NCBI GenBank assembly: GCA_039707655.1
Contig: CM077665.1
Location: forward strand, 443,361,531-443,425,530
DNA length: 64,000 nucleotides
DNA from: Elymus sibiricus
Taxonomy: Eukaryota; Streptophyta; Magnoliopsida; Poales; Poaceae
Reading direction: 5' to 3'
Shown in pieces: positions 19,738 through 32,500 of this stretch. Positions within the stretch are counted from its first letter, which is position 1; each line of letters starts with the position of its first letter. The notes beneath the pieces were generated by a model. That model saw nothing but the letters and a program-made list of their open reading frames with translations. It had not been told where the DNA came from and ran no database searches. The position numbers and the translations under genes are program-made.

Positions 19738-21546
19738 TCACACACAGTTCAATACTTTTAACTCACATTCAGATCCGGAACTTGTATTGATCTGTCGGAT
19801 GTAGATTTTCTCCAGTGATATGCCACAAACACTCAGGATCTTCAGAATTTTGTTAATTCTTCCATCAACCTTTAAACATTTGATTTCTACCATTTTAAGA
19901 TGGTCCGATGAAAATGTTCCTTCCAACAAATTGTTATCTCCTTCTGTCACCATTGAAGAATCAAATTCCTACAACAGACAAAGATCATACTAAGTCAAAC
20001 AGCCATGTGACGTAATTTGGGTAACACACAGCTATCCATCCACAAAAGATATACCTCAACAAGTTTCAGAGTAACCTTCTCAAGATTTGGCGAGTGTTGG
20101 ATAAAATGAATCACAGAACTGAGGTCAGCATGCAAACACCAGTCGTCGAGTATCAAAGTCTTTAACATGGGGAATGTAGGGCGCCACTTCAGATCTCTTT
20201 GAAAAATGAACTACACAAAATGCAAATAATCGAGATCGAAGAATAAGCCTGCTAGTTCCTTTATGTACAGAATGAGACCAATCATTTCGGTAGAGAACTA
20301 GAGATTGAAATTTCCATAGTAACTAGAAGCAAATAATGGAAGATTTGTAGCATGTATATATTTTGTGTGTCAAAGAAATTTCTATATGTTTGACATAGTA
20401 AAGGTACCATTTTGGAATTAATATAAGTTAGTGACAATTATCAAATAACAAAAAGGTCAGATCATGAGGGGATTCCTGAACCAGTTTCGAGTAACCACAT
20501 AGATTGAAGACAATGAATGTGACAGCACTAAATTTTGACTGAATTATGATGTTGGTTGATAATTTATGGTACGGAAATAAGTATGACAGTGTGAGAGCAT
20601 AAACTGGGTACATGCACGTTAGTTGATGGTATAGTTCTTTATATAACATTAGAAGTCAAAATAAAGGGGTTGCAAGCATACATACCGCATCATTATAGAA
20701 AGCTAACAACTCCAAGTGTTTGGCTCGAGACAAACCCTGGAAGAAGTAGCTACTTCCGCGTTGAGCAATGAACTCAAAAAGAAAACCACAATCAAAGCAT
20801 GGATCGTCATCAAGACAGCCTGACGCACTGCTGGAACACCGATCCTCAGAAAACTCCCCGAGATCAACAACCGCCGTTTCCAATGATGGCAAGCTTTCAA
20901 GTAATGGAAGTCTACCAGAACAACTAACTAATTCCAAGCGAACAAGATTCGGTAAGGTTATTTGAGTACGATGCCACGTGGAGAGTTCACAGCAGATCAT
21001 ACTCAGCTGTCGCAAGGATGGAGACACCATTTCAGCAGCATGTGTAATGCAATGCTCCATCTTAAGGTCCACTAGCACTGGACAGCCCGAAAAATCAAGA
21101 GCGCAGCGGATGCAATGGAGCTCTAGCCTAGTGAGGTGCTGGGAGAGTAGAGGATCTGGATATTCAGATAGTTGATCGGGAACAATGGGGAAGTTGGGGT
21201 TAGTGTCCGTGAAACGGCACCAAAGGACCCGGACATTGCAGTCCAAAGCAGACTGCAGGCTCCAGCGATACACATGCTGAAAGGACGAGATGCAGTTGAA
21301 ATCGAACTCTCTATCGTCCAGATCGAACTCGCATGACTCCAGCGGGCAGTCTGAGTGGCGAAAGAGGAAGAGAAGGCGGTCAACGAACTGATTGAACTTG
21401 TCGGCGCTCCCGAAGCCCCCGACAGCGGTGATGCGGAGACCGGGCGCAGAGGTCCAGACATGGCGCCAGCGGGGGGAGAGCACGCACGTCCGCACCGCGT
21501 CGTGTGCTGGCAGGAACGAGAGGACGATGGGAAGGATGTCGTCCAT
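19738..21546 (-). CDS. F-box/LRR/FBD protein, three exons
   Basis: Exons on the minus strand: 21546-20686, 20210-20055, 19968-19738 (stop TGA 19738-19740). Both introns have GT...AG borders and lie between codons, giving 415 residues from ATG 21546. Exon 1 has the F-box (ILPIVLSFLPAHDAVRTCVL, then SPRWRHVWTSAP) and leucine-rich stretches (LSQHLTRLELHCIRC, LVDLKMEHC, LPNLVRLELVSC, LPSLETAVVDL). Exon 2 continues LRR-like (FPMLKTLILDDW, HSPNLEKVTLKLVE). Exon 3 has the FBD-type end (SDHLKMVEIKCLKVDGRINKI, SVCGISLEKIYI). Such proteins are thought to bind SKP1 by the F-box, as substrate receptors of SCF ubiquitin ligases, with LRRs binding targets; the target is unknown. The frame is open upstream to 21915 without an in-frame ATG, so the chosen start sits right at the F-box and an upstream start or exon may be lost or undetected. 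Confidence 0.75.
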
Positions 21547-21915
21547 CTCCGCCGCGGACGGCGGTTCGCGGTTCTTGAGCTGCTTTCTAGGGGAGCATTC
21601 CGTCGAGCAGGTGGGGTGCGTCCTCGCTACAGAACACGGACAGCCAAGGTAAAAGGTTGAGATAGGTGGAAGGCCGGAAGATGGAGGTGCCGGAGAGCGA
21701 GACAGCAGAGGAAGGGAGGAACCGGTCACCTGCGTCGCGTTAGTCTTCGCCGGTTCGCTCGCCGGAGGATGGCAGACTAGAATCGCGACGGGGTCCTCGG
21801 GTCCGTCGGAGAGAGGAGGGACTTGAATGACGAGGCGATTAGATGGGCCTGTAGGCCGATGTCCGTCTGTGCAGGGCTTTCTGAGGTAGTTTTTTCTTCT
21901 TCTACCAAAAGACAA

Positions 21916-22899
21916 TATGATGTTTTTCTTCTTCTAATTATTACTGCTTTTAAAATACTCCACCAAATGGAACAGGAAATATCAATATTTTTATCGGTCG
22001 TATATAAGAAAGTACTAATGTACTTTTGGTAATAAACACACGATTTTAAGATAAAGTTATATTTTAGTGGTTTTAATTTGAGGGCATATCAATAATAACA
22101 AATGATGTTTTTGTTTATATACATGATAGTCATTTATAGCTCATTTTACACACATTTCTTGTCAGTGTGATTGTAACCAATCTTGGCAACTAGTTGTACA
22201 TGGCAATTATGAGGACACGGAGGTGGGGTGACGACGCTGATATTTTTAGCCGGGAGAAGCGAAGGAGGCAGTGACACCATCTTTTTGATGGAAGAGGGGC
22301 GCCAACATTGTTACACATGAGTGAGGAACATTGAGTTTAGGGGAAGTGAATTTATGTGCGGCGAAAGGGAAGAGGTGCGTCGACAATGACAGCGGGCCCC
22401 ACAAGCTTGTCAGAGCCATGATCGACCAGGGGCTCCCTTTCAAGAGAGCTTATTAGCTGTAAAGATGGACAATTTGATATGCCTCTGCATCAAACAGGAG
22501 AAAACCACATGCAACGCAACCAATAATACATATGGGAACATATTTTACTTGTTTTGTCTCAGAACTTTCTGAGCACACTAGTTGTATTGCTGACATCTAC
22601 ACCTACACAAAAACAACTGATGTCACTGAGACAACACATATTGAAAAACTTGATAGGAACCCTTGTACATAAGCACCTTTAAGGCTTTCGCGTCCAAGTC
22701 ATCTATAAACGCATCATTAGATCTGGTATGCTTCAGTTTAGTAGATATTTTGGAAGTTACTAGAAATTAGGCAAGATATACGGGTTATGTTTGCTCTCTC
22801 GTAAGAATGATTGGGCAACCTCAAATAGAAGAGTGAAGTAACTTAGCAATAAGTATTTTTTGGATAGAGAATCAATGTTTATCAAACCAAAATGAGTTC
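21916..22899. other. intergenic upstream of the F-box gene
   Basis: AT-rich with a GC-richer island at 22200-22440. That island has a 65-codon minus frame with no recognisable similarity. I see no gene, TATA box placement or repeat boundary I can support. Confidence 0.3.
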
Positions 22900-24468
22900 T
22901 GCCAACAAACAAAGTCACTTCTACCTACACACAAAACACAAAACAAACTTGTTCCCAACACGTCAAGAAGGTTGTCAAGTTTCTTGTCTTACTAGTTACA
23001 AGATTAAATTACAAGGTATGGTAGTAATTGATAGATAGGTAAAATAAAAGAAATAGTACAACAACAAAATAATATTTTTGGTAGAATTTTCAATATAAGA
23101 AGATGAACACCTCGGGTGCACGGTTACTCTCGGATAGACCCCCAAGGACATAGGTTCACTAGTGACATCTCCCTAAGCATACAAGTGTATGTGGTGAACA
23201 AATTAAAGTGGGACAATGATTAAATTGCAATATTATATTTATGACCATGAATAATCATGGTATAATCTTATATATGCATTACATCTATTATATGTAGACC
23301 GGTATCCAACTGCATCTACAACTAATACTCCATCCCAGGACCGCTATTCAGCATGCATCTCGAAGTATTAAATTCATAACAAACAACGCATTGCAATAAG
23401 CAATATGACATAATATAGACAGTAAAACTATCATCCAGGTCTGATAACAAACCATCATTTTATCCTTAGTGGTAAAAGTACAATATGTGTCTTGTCCCTT
23501 TTTGTCACTAGGATATACTCCCTCCGTTCCTAAATATAAGTCTTTTTAGAGATTTCACTATGGACTACATACGGATGCATATAGACATACTTTAGACTGT
23601 AGATTCACTCATTTTACTCTGTATGTAGTCCGTAGTGAAATCTCTAGAAAGACTTATGTTTAGGAACACAGGGAGTAGATCATTGCAAAGTATGAACCCA
23701 CTACAATGCAGAATTTCCTCTAAAGAACTATCCATCAAACTTGGTCAAACAAGACAAATAGATCGAAGAGCATACAAAGCTATTCAATTATACATCAAAA
23801 ACTTCAAAAAAAATCAATTGATTTCAATGAACAATCTGATCATAAAGTGATCGTGTGAGACATCTCACGGGAACTTTGTATTTAATCACGAGGGAGAGAG
23901 GATGCCATCAAGCAACCTTATGTATCTTAAGGTCCTAAAAGAACTACATACATGATCGTGGAGGTAGCAAGGTTGGTGAAGAAGCCTCATGTGATGGATC
24001 CCCCTCCAGCAGCGTGCCAGAACAGGCCTCCATATTGAATCTCCTCGGAACAGGAACTTGCGGTGGTGAAGAAATTGGAGAAAATTCGCTCGAAGGGTTT
24101 CGCGTAATATGGAATTTATAGATGGAAGAATGGACGGATGGCAGTGGCCAGAGGACCTACGCGCCCACCCGACGCGGGTCAACCCTAGGTCGCACCACCT
24201 GGTCGCGTGGGACCCATGGTTGGCCCTCGGAAGGTCCCGACACTTTCTGGAATCTTCTGATCGTGAAAAAATTGTATTAAATCCTCAGGTTTTTTGACCT
24301 CCGTAGATATGGATTTTCTATAAAAAACATACAAAAAACAATTGGCTCTGGGCATTGAATTAATAGTTAGTCCAGAAAAATAATATAAATTACTATAAAA
24401 GTATTCAAAAGTGATATTATAATATAATGAAACAATGAAATAATTATACATACGTTTGAGACATATAA
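22900..24468 (-). repeat. degenerate gypsy LTR, Sabrina/Fatima type
   Basis: Read on minus from 24468 the sequence begins TTATATGTCTCAAACGTATG. This fits a degenerate version of the common Triticeae LTR start TGATACGTCTCCAACGTATC. Further in it keeps the order of that LTR: a GGACTAACTATTAAT phrase, a CCCAGAGCC-like phrase, then a segment resembling the leader of that family (CCGCAAGTTCCTGTTCCGAGGAG, GGAGGGGGATCCATCA) near 24070-23980, and phrases like AGCATGCATCTCGAAG-reverse near 23350. Many substitutions and the embedded Stowaway MITE show it is old. The left end is uncertain. Confidence 0.45.
23518..23675. mobile_element. Stowaway MITE (Tc1/Mariner)
   Basis: 158 bp with long terminal inverted repeats: the left arm starts CTCCCTCCGTTCCTAAATAT, the right arm reversed starts CTCCCTGTGTTCCTAAACAT, and pairing continues for about 55 bp. 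Flanked by TA on both sides (23516-23517 and 23676-23677), as expected for Stowaway. Non-coding; moved by a Mariner transposase supplied elsewhere. Confidence 0.9.
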
Positions 24469-26441
24469 GGTTCATGATATACGCATGGTAAAGTTTGTCT
24501 CTATAACAGAAGATATCGAAACATCGGATTGTTGGGTTAACGTGGGCTCTCGAGGGAGGCATGCGATCAATTGTGTAATCGGTCGGCTGATCTAGAATAT
24601 TTTTTAACCACACACATTATATTAATCACTAAACAAAGTACAATTGCACGTGCATGCAGAAACTACTAGAAAGAGAAGGACATGACAGGTGTCCAGAAAA
24701 CTTTGCAGAAAATAGTCCAGCTAAACTAATATTATAAATAAGTCCCCTGGTATCCTTGCAACCAAACAGATCTAAAACCACCATCGACCGCTAGCACCGC
24801 CATGATGCACACTGGAGGAGGAGACGAAACACTAGCAAACAAAAATCGATCCAGATCGGCGCCATAGCCTTGAAGGTGTTGAGAGCAAAGACCAAACATG
24901 CAGAATAGGCACTTGGCGGTGCGGCATGCCGACATAGGATGTTTCCCACGCCGACATGAATCAAGATTTGAGGCATCCCACCATCGTTGACGAGGAAGAA
25001 CGCCAAATCTGCTGCCACCGGGCCACCGACCATAAACCAACACCAACATATTCCCATTATGGGCACCACCATGAATGGAAATAACCGCCAGACACAGGAA
25101 AACATAAAGCCAACCGCTCTGAACGAACGACGAGAAGATCAGGCCATCGGCTCAGCGGCGTCGTCGAAGAGAACGTCGACATGGTGAGGAGAGACCAAAG
25201 CCACCTTATTCGACGCATCATCAACCTCACCAAACTAACGCTACTAGACAAAGACGAGACCCTAAATTTGTGTACCAACTAGAAGAGAAATGGGAGTCAA
25301 CCCCCTCCACCAGTCGCCGGAGCAGCAGGCGGAGAGGGGTGGAGATCATCGCCTCGTCGGTGTCCAAAGGAGGGTATGAACTGCCGCTTTTGTCGCCAAG
25401 GGAAGAGAGCAAAGCGGTTCGTGCTTGATCGGGAACTTTTTCCTTCTAGGAACCATGGCATCCTAAAAAACATAAGTAAAATTCGCAAGTTTACGGGTCA
25501 GGTACGGTGCCTCCTCCTCCCACGAGCGACTCTAGTAAGTAGGGTTTCCACGCCTCCCGTCAGCGCCGTTGTAGATCAGCCTCACCTCTTGTGGCTTTTG
25601 GGCCATGGAGGCACGATGGATCCCAGCCCTTGCCAACGAGAGGACTCCTGCTACATTTTTAGGTGTTTTTTAGTGTGTTCAGGGTTTGTATCCTGCTCAC
25701 GACGGTGAGGCAATGGTGCCGCGTCAAGCCTGCCTCGACGGTGCGTCTAGCGTCGTTGGAGGGAGTGTGGAGGTGTGTCTCTGGCGAATCTCGCGAGATT
25801 CGGTCAGTTTTGTCTTCGTTGGATCTGGTATGTGTTCGTCTAGATTCTCGTGTCTACAGATTGGATCATTCTGATCTACGTTTCTCTTCATCGGCGACGG
25901 TTGTTGTTCTCGTGCGCTGGTTCTTTGGGGTTTTAGCACGACGATTTTCCGACTGTTTACTACAAGATTTGCCGAGTACCGGTGACGGAGGCGATGATGG
26001 CGACGTGTCTTGGTGTTTGTAGTTGTCGCTAGGTGGTCTATGAACTTAGATGTGATTCTTTTTTAGTTCTCATGTTCTTTTTCTCGCCAAAAAAAAACAT
26101 TCGTAAGTTCAAATCATTAACTGATTTCACCTAATTTCAATAGACGCAAGGACACGGCATATAAATAGAAAACAGTTCATCAGCCGTGCCAATGCACCGC
26201 CAATAATTTGTTTAGAGCAGGAGCTTCTTTCTCCATTGTCTTGTGGTGTATCATAACGCGGCTCCTGCCTAAACAATTGCGGCAAACACAAAGTTTAGCA
26301 AAGCAGAGTGGTTAGTCGGCCCAATCAACCACAAAATACAATTAATGCTTACATCATTAAACTTGTGGTGATCATTTAGCACCGCCCATAATATTGTAGT
26401 GCGTATTTTAGGCAGGGCATATGGGGCCATCAGTGCCATCT
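24469..26441. other. intergenic, probable retroelement relics
   Basis: Two moderately GC-rich stretches (24770-25460 and 25480-26060) have partly open frames without known domains. The second ends GGTGGTCTATGAACTTAGATG, T-rich DNA and an A run at 26090-26098, which resembles the 3' end of a widespread Triticeae non-LTR element. No target-site duplication could be found, so limits are open. 26100-26440 is the upstream region of the aquaporin gene. Confidence 0.35.
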
Positions 26442-26456
26442 CACGTGTATATAAAA
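26442..26456 (+). promoter_or_regulatory. G-box and TATA box of the TIP2-type gene
   Basis: A G-box core CACGTG (26442-26447) directly joins a TATA box TATATAAAA (26448-26456). The ATG follows 90 bp further on at 26546, so transcription probably starts near 26480-26490. G-boxes bind bZIP and bHLH factors in plants, so light or ABA response is possible, but that is inference. Confidence 0.6.
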
Positions 26457-26545
26457 GGAGCGCCTAATTAGAGGGAAGGCCATCCATCAGCTGTGATCAG
26501 AGCATAGCCTGCAGACCTCGCGCAGAGGAAACAGTCGAGTACAAG

Positions 26546-29500
26546 ATGGTGAAGCTTGCATTTGGAAGCTTCGGCGACTCGTTCAGCGCCGCGTCCATCA
26601 GATCCTATGTCGCAGAGTTCATCGCCACCCTCCTCTTCGTGTTCGCCGGCGTCGGGTCCGCCATTTCCTACGGTGAGCCTCCCCTGCTAGCTTGGTGATA
26701 TGTCCTGCGGTTTTGGCTTACTCCATCACTAACCAGAGAGCTTCTTCTTGTGCAGGGCAACTGACGCAGGGCGGCGCACTAGACCCGGCTGGCCTTGTGG
26801 CGATCGCCATCGCCCATGCCTTCGCCCTCTTCGTCGGCGTGGCGATGGCTGCCAACATCTCCGGCGGCCACCTGAACCCCGCCGTCACTTTCGGCCTCGC
26901 CGTCGGCGGCCACGTCACCATCCTCACCGGGCTCTTCTACTGGGTCGCCCAGCTGCTCGGCGCCACCGTGGCATGCCTCCTCCTGCAGTTTGTCACCCAC
27001 GGCCAGGTGTGCATTCAACTCAGTAACCTTCTACGGACCACGTGCACAACAAACCTTTGGCATGTCACTGTGAGAGTCCCAAGTACGAAATCAAGTTCGT
27101 CAATGTTGATAGTTCCTGCATCAGCTTGAGAGCATGGCAAGAACGGCGGAGGACGGCTGGACCATGGCCAACCCCTCGTCGGCTTTCCTCCCCCCTCCAC
27201 CCCCGCTGCCTCCACCTCCCACTCCGAGTCCCACCTCCTTCCGGGATGCGGTGCTGGCCCCCGCTTCTGGCAGCGCTTCCATTGCTGCTGTGGGGATGGG
27301 CGCCCAAGCCGCGGCCTCGGCGCCCCCGCGTCCGCGCCTGCGGTCGACCATCATTGCGCCTGCCCCTGCTCCGGCCATCATGGCGTCTGCGGCCGCGCCA
27401 GGCATTCATGGCGGTGGTTGGACGCTGGTAGGCAAGGGGGGCCGCCCCGCCAGAGATGCCCCCTTTCCTCGCCGTCCTCCCCCGCCGCGGCGCTCTCGCT
27501 TTAAAGAGCTCCTTCTGCGTAAGTGCTGGGGCAAGTGCTTCAACTGTAGAGATCCTCGACACCGCATTGCCGAGTGCCGCAACCTCACCTGCTGTCTTCT
27601 CTGCGATTCCGTTGGCCATCGTGCTCGCTGGTGCCCCTCCAACCAGCCCCGTCCCTCCTTCCCTCGCCGCTCCCGTGCCCCCAGTCCCTCCAACCGCCCC
27701 CCCTGCCACCTCCACCCGCTCCTCCCCGCGTGGTTGCCTCAGCGGCGCAGGCGCAGTTGCGGCGCCCACTGCCTCCATCCTCCCCAACTGCAAGCTCTCT
27801 TCCTCCGGCGCGACCGACTGTCATGGAGGCCCCTGCAGCTGACGTGGCCGTCCGCCGCGCCTTGGGCCCGGTCACTGCGGTGGCTCGGCGCTCGACTACC
27901 GTTGCCGACGCGGAAAGAGTGCTGGTGCGCCGGGGAGTGGTGGCCGTCCTCGTGGGGAACCAGCCCACCCTCCTCCTGGCCGAGGTCAAGTTCGCCTTGG
28001 CTCGCCACTTCCGCATCGACGAAGGTGCAGTGGAGGTCTCTGTGCACGCGCCTGGGGAGTACCTGCTCGTCTTCTCCGACCACCAAGTGCGCAACACCGC
28101 CATTCAGCACCAAGGTGCCCTCACCATTGGGCGTGTCTCCTTCATGCTCGTGCCTTGGAGCCGCTTCCGGCGCGCCGCCCCCTCCAAGCTGCGGTACAAG
28201 GTCCGTGTCTGCCTGGAGAACGTCCCCAAGCATGCCTGGGATGTGGACTCCGTGAGGCCTCTTTTCGACCCGGCGACCATCTTCGACTCCATCGACACCG
28301 AGGTACGATCGCAGGAGGAGACCGGCTGCTTCCGCCTCTGGGTTTGGATGGCGGACGTGGAGAAGCTGCGCACCACAGGCCGCTTGGAGCTGGAGGATCC
28401 AAGAGAGATCGACTCCCCCGACATGCACTACTCGGAGCTCGGCATGTTCGACGAGGTCCCGGAGAGATGGGGCCAGGTTCCGCTGCTTGGTCACGACGTG
28501 CTCATCCACCTCGACTACGTCATCGACTTCTCCTCCCCGCCGAGCTCCAGCCCGGACAACAACTTCAGCGACTACAACGACAACAGTGGTCTTCCTTCCG
28601 AGGTAGACCTGTCCCCGGAGTGGCCAGCCAAGTGGGGCTACCGTTCGTTCTTCGGGTTTGAAGACGGCGACTTCCCTCCACCCCCTCCCCGCGTCTCTGC
28701 CCATTCCCAGCTCCGCTTCCCCGACAACGATGGGGCTGGGCGTGGGGGCCGTCGGGACGGCCTTGGTGAGGACCGACGAGATGGCGGCCAGGGTTTTCGC
28801 CGTGGCGACGCGGCTACTGTCGACCGCCGCAGGGCGGGAGCGGCTCAGGGAGATACGCGCCATCTTCGGAGTCGGGGCGCCGCCAACGGTGCGGACGGAC
28901 ACGCTCCCGGCGTCAACGGCGTCATCGAGCGATGCACCACCACGCTTACGGCGAGCCTAGGCGAATTGGCGTCGCTAACGGCGACCGACGAGGCGACAGG
29001 AGCCGGTTCCACGGATGTGCATGGTACTGGTGAAGTGGGACCGGAGGAGGCTCTGTACAGCAGTGCATGCGCGGCGAGCAAGGACAAGCTGGGCCACGAC
29101 ACCTCTGTTGTGGTGCCAGAGGTGGCATGCATGGAGCTGACACCTGGCTCTGTGGGGTTGGCCAGGCTGATCCCAGGTCCTGCATTGACCATGGTGGCCG
29201 GGGAAGGATCGACCCTGTCAACCAATGAAGCCAGTGCTGCAACTTTCCTTCCCAGTGAAAGTCTGGCCATGCTGGTTGCCCCATGTCTGGAGGAGGGTGA
29301 CAGTCTCAGGACCCGACCGGAAAAGCTGGGGCAAGTGGATGGTGGTGCTCTGGATCTAGCTCAGCTGCTGGTAGGGCCAGCGGTGGCTGAGGTGGAGAGT
29401 CACGATCTCATCTGCTTCTCTCCTACGATGGACAGAGGAGAAAATCGGATCAGGGATGGGGAAGATTTGGGCCTGGCCGGCCTAGTTCAAGAGCTGCAGT

Positions 29501-32500
29501 CATCCTTGGGCCTTCCTCTGTGCAGACTTTCGCTGGATGGAGGCCCGGATCGGCCACCGAGCGCAGAGATCCCAAGCCTGGAAGTGGATGTGGACGGCCT
29601 TCGCTTGGCCCAGGATGCCTCCACCCCTGAGGATAGACCCAGGATTCCACCGCGGTGCTGCAAGAGTTCCTCTGCAGTTTCGCCTCCCCCACTCCTCCAC
29701 CAATCCTGCCGAGACCCCTGGTGGCGGCGTCAGCTGCTAGAGAGAAGAGGGGCAAGGAGGTTGCGGAGACCACCACTACCCGCTCCAGTGGTCGGCTTGC
29801 GTCCAAACCCACAAGCAAGATGAACCCGATCGAGAAGGCGCAGTTCGTTCTGATGAAGAAAGGGGGAACCCTCCCAGCTGATGGCAAGCCAACCCCCAAA
29901 GATTTCCAGCGGTACCGCGATCTGTACAAGAAGAAGCTCCCGGAGTTCTTCATCCAGGCGGTCACCGCGCTGGTGGACACTGCCAGCCCAAGAAAGGACA
30001 AGGCGATGGTGGCTACGGCGACTACCGCGGTGGCTTGATGCCTGCTCCCTGGTTCGATGTGTGTCAATCTTGTCTCCATGTTAGTCTGTATTTGGGTTGT
30101 GTGGTGGAGAGTGGTGTGCCTGTTGGAGACTGTTCGTGTGTGTGACTACTGTTTGCCTCTGGTCTGGAGGGCTGGTGTGTTGGTAATGTTGCAATGGGAG
30201 GTCAGTTTATTGTGGTGGTGTCACCAAGTGTCTGTTCTAGTTTCCTTATGGATTTAGCCATCCTTGATTGGAACGTGAGGGGTCTGAACAATCCTGTAAA
30301 GAGAGTGGTTGTGGCAAGTTTTGTGGCTGACAAGGGGTTCAATATTGTTTGTTTGTAAGAGACCAAGTTAGCAGTAATCACTAGGCAGTTGGTTGTGGAA
30401 ACCTTGGGAGTGAGATTCGGCGATAATTTCATTTTTAAACCTGCTGATGGTACCCGAGGGGGCATCCTTATTGCTTGTTCAGCAGATTTTGTTGTCCTTC
30501 AGCTTCAGACAGCCCCCAATGAGTTTTCCTTGTCGGCCACGGTCTCTGATAGAACTTCTGGCAAAGGGTGGACGATCACAGCTGTCTATGGGCCGCAAAG
30601 AGATGATGAAAAGAGGCAATTCCTTCATGAATTGAGAGAAATCAAAGGCCTTGCTGACCCAGCTTGGCTAATCCTGGGTGATTTCAACCTTATTGCTCGG
30701 TCTGAGGATAAAAGTAATGGTAACATAAACATCAGAATGATGGGCAGATTCAGGGCTTTTATTGCTGATCTGGAGCTTAGGGATCTCCCACTTCTGGGAC
30801 GAAGATATACCTGGTGCAACGAGAAGGAGAGGGCCACGCACACTAGGATTGATCGATTTCTCATGACTGAAGATTGGGAGCTGATGTACCCTCAGTACCA
30901 GCTCTCCCCGGGATCAACTTGTGTTTCGGATCACTGCCCTCTAATGCTGCGCAAGATGGGAGTCCAATGCTTCAAGGGGTTCCGGTTTGAATCCTACTGG
31001 CTCAAGATGGAGGGGTTTCAGGAGGTGGTGCAGCAAGCTTGGGAGAAAGAAGTCAGATCAGCCGATGCCTTAAGAGTTCTGCACACTAAACTGTCCAGAA
31101 CAGCTGTTGCACTAAAAAAATGGAACAAAGCTGCTAGAAAGAACAGGAGGCTCAAGGAAGATATTGCCAATGAGGTCATCTTTCAACTGGATCTGGCACA
31201 AGAGGATAGAATTCTGTCCGAGGAAGAGAGAGCCTTGAGGACCCTTTTAAAAGCAAGATTACTTGGGTTTGCGGCAATCCAACGCTGCAAATGGAGACAA
31301 AGGTCGCGACTCATTTGGATTAAGGCAGGAGATGCAAACACCAGACTATTCCATCTGCGAGCAAATGGCAGGCGCCGGAAAAATCACATCCCGGCGCTTC
31401 GACAGGGAACGGAGCTGAAAACTGAACACGCGGACAAGGAGGAAATTTTGCTAAATCACTTCAGAGGACTGTTGGGGCAACGAGGAGATAGGCAATGGGG
31501 GCTCAATATGAATTTCTTAAACCTGCCTTCCTTTGATCTGACTCACCTAGAGGCGCCGGTCACCTTGGAGGAATTAAAAGAGGTTATTTGGTCCATGCAC
31601 AGGGAAAAGGCCCCGGGACCTGACGGGTTCATTGGCAACTTCTTCAAGCACTGTTGGAACTGTGTCAAGTTGGATTTATTCTCTGCAGTACGACAATTTT
31701 TTGATTTGAAGGGAGCCACGGGCCACCTGCTCAACACTGCAAACATAGTTTTAATCCCAAAGAAAGAGGCAGTTTCTGATGCGAGGGACTATAGGCCGAT
31801 CAGCTTGATACATAGTTTTGCAAAGATTGTTTGCAAGCTTTTGGCAACTAGGCTGGCTCCAGAGCTCAACAATATCATTTCCCCGTGCCAGAGTGCTTTT
31901 GTAAGGAAAAGATGCATCCATGACAATTTCTTGTTTGTTCGGAATGTGGTCAAGGATGCACACTCAAGTAAATCTCCTCTGCTATTCCTCAAGTTAGATA
32001 TTGCAAAAGCATTTGACTCGGTTCGGTGGGATTATCTGATTGAGGTACTCAGGGCCTTTGGCTTTGGTCAGAAATGGAGGGACCTCATCTCTCTGATATT
32101 GGCTTCGTCCTCGTCTCGAGTCCTTCTCAACGGTTTGCCAGGGAGACCATTCAAGCATATGAAAGGACTCAGACAGGGGGATCCGCTTGCCCCAATGCTA
32201 TTTATTCTGGCCCTTGACCCCTTGCAGAGGATTTTTCAAAGAGCGACTGAATTGGGCATTCTTTCCCCCCTAAGAAACAGTGCTGCCAGGATGAGAGCTA
32301 GTTTCTACGCGGACGACGCGGCTCTTTTCCTCAATCCCGATCGTGATGAAATGGTCGCAGTTCAGGCCATACTGGCAAGGTTTGGTGAGATCTCTGGGTT
32401 ATGTGCAAACTTTCAGAAATGTGTTGTGTACCTGATCAGTTGTGGGCTGCTTGACTTGTCACAAATCTTATTGCCTTTTGGTGGCTCGACTGGCACTTTA

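Noticed and set aside
24732..25105. Two overlapping minus-strand frames of ~105 codons
   Set aside because: No domain, no codon bias, no TATA or splice context; they lie in a GC-rich stretch that looks like a retroelement relic.
27007..27129. Reading through from TIP2 exon 2 as one long exon to 27129
   Set aside because: The GT at 27007 fits the intron position shared with the TIP5-type gene; the read-through residues have no aquaporin similarity.
27065..28902. Long minus-strand frames (242 and 387 codons) opposite LINE ORF1
   Set aside because: They mirror the GC-rich ORF1 codons on the other strand and show no domain; shadows of the sense gene.
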